DNA from: Bacteroidales bacterium
Lineage (GTDB): Bacteria > Bacteroidota > Bacteroidia > Bacteroidales > JAADGE01
Direction: 5' to 3'
DNA length: 7,652 nt
NCBI GenBank assembly: GCA_029932445.1
Contig: JAOZQB010000011.1
Coordinates: 18,312-25,963 of the forward strand
Shown here: positions 6,072 to 7,652 of the stretch, one piece after another
How positions within the stretch are numbered: the first letter of the stretch is position 1
Layout: the number at the start of each line of letters is the position of its first letter
Program-made: the position numbers and the translations under genes
Notes under the pieces: model-generated
Told to the model about the DNA's origin: nothing
Databases searched by the model: none
The model's input: the letters and a program-made list of their open reading frames with translations, nothing else

Positions 6072-7652
6072 TTAAAATTTTATTCTTACCTGAAATTTAA
6101 CTTCCGATTTGTTGCTGCCTTGTATTTCATCATAGCTTGAACCGATAACATAGCGATCGGCATAGGCAAAGTTAGCATAACGTAACCAAATGTCAATGAA
6201 GCCTTTAATGACGGTGTATTTTAAAGTTAAATACGTACGGATACCTTGTCCGCTGTATGCCGGTATGGAATATCCGTAGAGAATATCGTTTTCGTAAGCA
6301 TAAATACGCGCATTGTACGGTGCATCAAAAAAGGCAATTCGTGCACTTAATTTTAAAGGGAAAGTCGAGAACTGATAATTAATATCCTGAAAAATCATCC
6401 ATCCGTTTTCTTTCTCGGTTTCGGATGTTGAATATTGTGCAAATTCAAATCTGTTTTTCAAAACCAGATTGCGAGCAAGTTGATAGTTCAGATGAAAGCG
6501 CAATTGTTTTTTTTGTGTGGGAATAATCGGCACCGGACCGGTATAATCCAAACTCGAATTCTGATATTTGCTTTCTTGTTTATAACGGGCATAAACATTA
6601 ACATAGCGGGTAATTGAATAATCGGCTTCAGTAAAGAAATCAACGCCGCTTGAAGGAGCATAGGTTCTGAATTTCATCCAAGGAAATTGATACGTATCAA
6701 AATATGCCGAAACTTTCAGTTTTCTCACCGGATGCATTTCCGCACCGAAATACATTCCTTTTTCATTTGTTGTTTTGGATTGTTCGGCGAAACCTGCCGC
6801 ATAATATGCCTGATAATCTTTGGTGTAATAACGCTGCAACAATGCTAATGAGAATTGCGGTGCCAATTTCATTAAAACGGAATTCAATAATGCGTATCCG
6901 CCTGTATGACTGATTGCTTCTTCGCCGAAGAAATATAAATTTTTGTAATTTGCCTGATAATCAACACTCGCATTCATTCCTTTGTCACCTTGAAAATCAA
7001 ATTGGTTATAAGGTTTCGTGTTTTTATTAAGTTCGGTTCCGAAAAGATATTGAATGTAGGATGCCCCGATTTTAAAAGATTTATGTCGCCAAGTGGCATT
7101 TCCTCCGTAAATAAATTCCGAAACTGAATGTTTGTCTTCTAATTCTCCGAGATTTCGGTGCATACCGGTTGTTTGAAACGATGTAACATTTTGAATATCA
7201 TTTGTTATTGTATCAATCAAGTCAATATTTCCGTCAATAAATTTATAAGAAGCAAAACCTGTTAAAGCCACTTCTCCCAATTGAATTGTTGCTCCTGCAC
7301 CTCGCATAAATTTATTTTCATCGGCAGAGGAATATTTTCGCAAGCCGTCATATTTTTTTCTGATTGACATCACATAAGACGATTTGCCTCGTGATAAACC
7401 TGACCAGGCAATTAAACCTTGCCCGAAACGTACTTGATAATCACCTAAAGTAATGGTTTTAAACATTCTGATATTGTTAGCTTCAAGATGGGCAGAGTAA
7501 TAATCAAAACCTTGTTTTTCGGAATCCTTAAAAAAAGCTTCTCCTGCATCTTTTTCTGCCGTAAAACCGAATTTTACTTTTTGTTTGTAATTAAATTGAT
7601 AACGGGTGTAATATTTAAATCTGTTTCCTTGATAACGTTTGTCGATATCAAC
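6072..7652 (-). CDS. Helix-hairpin-helix (ComEA-like) family protein, C-terminal beta-barrel part (N-terminus outside window)
   Basis: The minus-strand frame is open from the right edge to the stop at 6072-6074, giving 526 visible residues. The ATG at 7464-7466 is internal, because the 62 codons upstream carry conserved family sequence (YYTRYQFNYKQKVKFGFTAE, then KDAGEAFF and GFDYYSAHLEANN). GDYQVRFGQGLIAWSGLSRG follows at visible residues 70-89. These phrases match, from memory, large Bacteroidota proteins annotated as helix-hairpin-helix or ComEA-like, where a short N-terminal HhH region precedes a long predicted outer-membrane barrel. The visible part is made of alternating aromatic/polar strands throughout and ends in SEVKFQVRIKF, a C-terminal strand with terminal Phe typical of outer-membrane barrels. 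The HhH part and signal peptide are not visible, so any DNA-binding role cannot be judged here. Its function is not established. Alternative: a generic porin-like barrel protein. Confidence 0.82.
   Translation of the reverse strand, partial: VDIDKRYQGNRFKYYTRYQFNYKQKVKFGFTAEKDAGEAFFKDSEKQGFDYYSAHLEANNIRMFKTITLGDYQVRFGQGLIAWSGLSRGKSSYVMSIRKKYDGLRKYSSADENKFMRGAGATIQLGEVALTGFASYKFIDGNIDLIDTITNDIQNVTSFQTTGMHRNLGELEDKHSVSEFIYGGNATWRHKSFKIGASYIQYLFGTELNKNTKPYNQFDFQGDKGMNASVDYQANYKNLYFFGEEAISHTGGYALLNSVLMKLAPQFSLALLQRYYTKDYQAYYAAGFAEQSKTTNEKGMYFGAEMHPVRKLKVSAYFDTYQFPWMKFRTYAPSSGVDFFTEADYSITRYVNVYARYKQESKYQNSSLDYTGPVPIIPTQKKQLRFHLNYQLARNLVLKNRFEFAQYSTSETEKENGWMIFQDINYQFSTFPLKLSARIAFFDAPYNARIYAYENDILYGYSIPAYSGQGIRTYLTLKYTVIKGFIDIWLRYANFAYADRYVIGSSYDEIQGSNKSEVKFQVRIKF

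Noticed and set aside
7464..7466. ATG as the start of a complete 464-aa barrel protein.
   Set aside because: The same frame stays open to the window edge and the upstream 62 codons encode conserved family residues, so the gene is longer.

Overview
The window looks like a chromosomal piece from a Bacteroidota (Bacteroidetes) bacterium. The DNA is AT-rich and start codons follow A-rich leaders without a clear Shine-Dalgarno. One match to the Bacteroidota -7 promoter box (TAnnTTTG) lies upstream of a gene. The gene families are also typical of the phylum: a short LuxC-like acyl-CoA reductase, a TPR/transmembrane/AraC-type regulator, and a large beta-barrel protein of the helix-hairpin-helix (ComEA-like) type. 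I cannot assign a genus.

Layout, left to right. (1) 1-770, +: the C-terminal three quarters of an acyl-CoA reductase, cut by the window edge. (2) 869-1651, +: an uncharacterised 260-aa protein whose N-terminal half resembles immunity protein family Imm53 and whose C-terminal half has a faint resemblance to ADP-ribosyltransferase-like folds. (3) 1660-3528, -: aspartate ammonia-lyase fused behind an N-terminal cyclic-nucleotide-binding domain. (4) 3529-3660: a divergent intergenic region holding an exact 11-bp direct repeat with 20-bp periodicity. (5) 3661-5541, +: a membrane-anchored regulator with signal peptide, periplasmic TPRs, one membrane segment and a cytosolic AraC DNA-binding domain. 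(6) 5542-5661: a spacer with a second imperfect direct repeat (21-bp periodicity) and a -7 promoter box. (7) 5662-6051, +: a stand-alone CheY-like response regulator. (8) 6072-7652, -: the C-terminal 526 residues of the beta-barrel protein, cut by the right edge. No intergenic stretch exceeds 132 bp. I saw no tRNA, rRNA, CRISPR array or insertion sequence.

The most interesting unit is 1660-6051. A membrane-tethered AraC-type regulator is divergent from an aspartase that carries its own putative nucleotide-sensing domain, and it sits upstream of an orphan receiver. Each flanking spacer has a direct repeat with the 20-21 bp periodicity common in AraC-family operators. A working inference is that the regulator controls the aspartase gene, itself and possibly the receiver, coupling an envelope signal to aspartate/fumarate metabolism. 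The gene calls are strong; the regulatory link is a hypothesis. The second point of interest is the two-domain protein at 869-1651.
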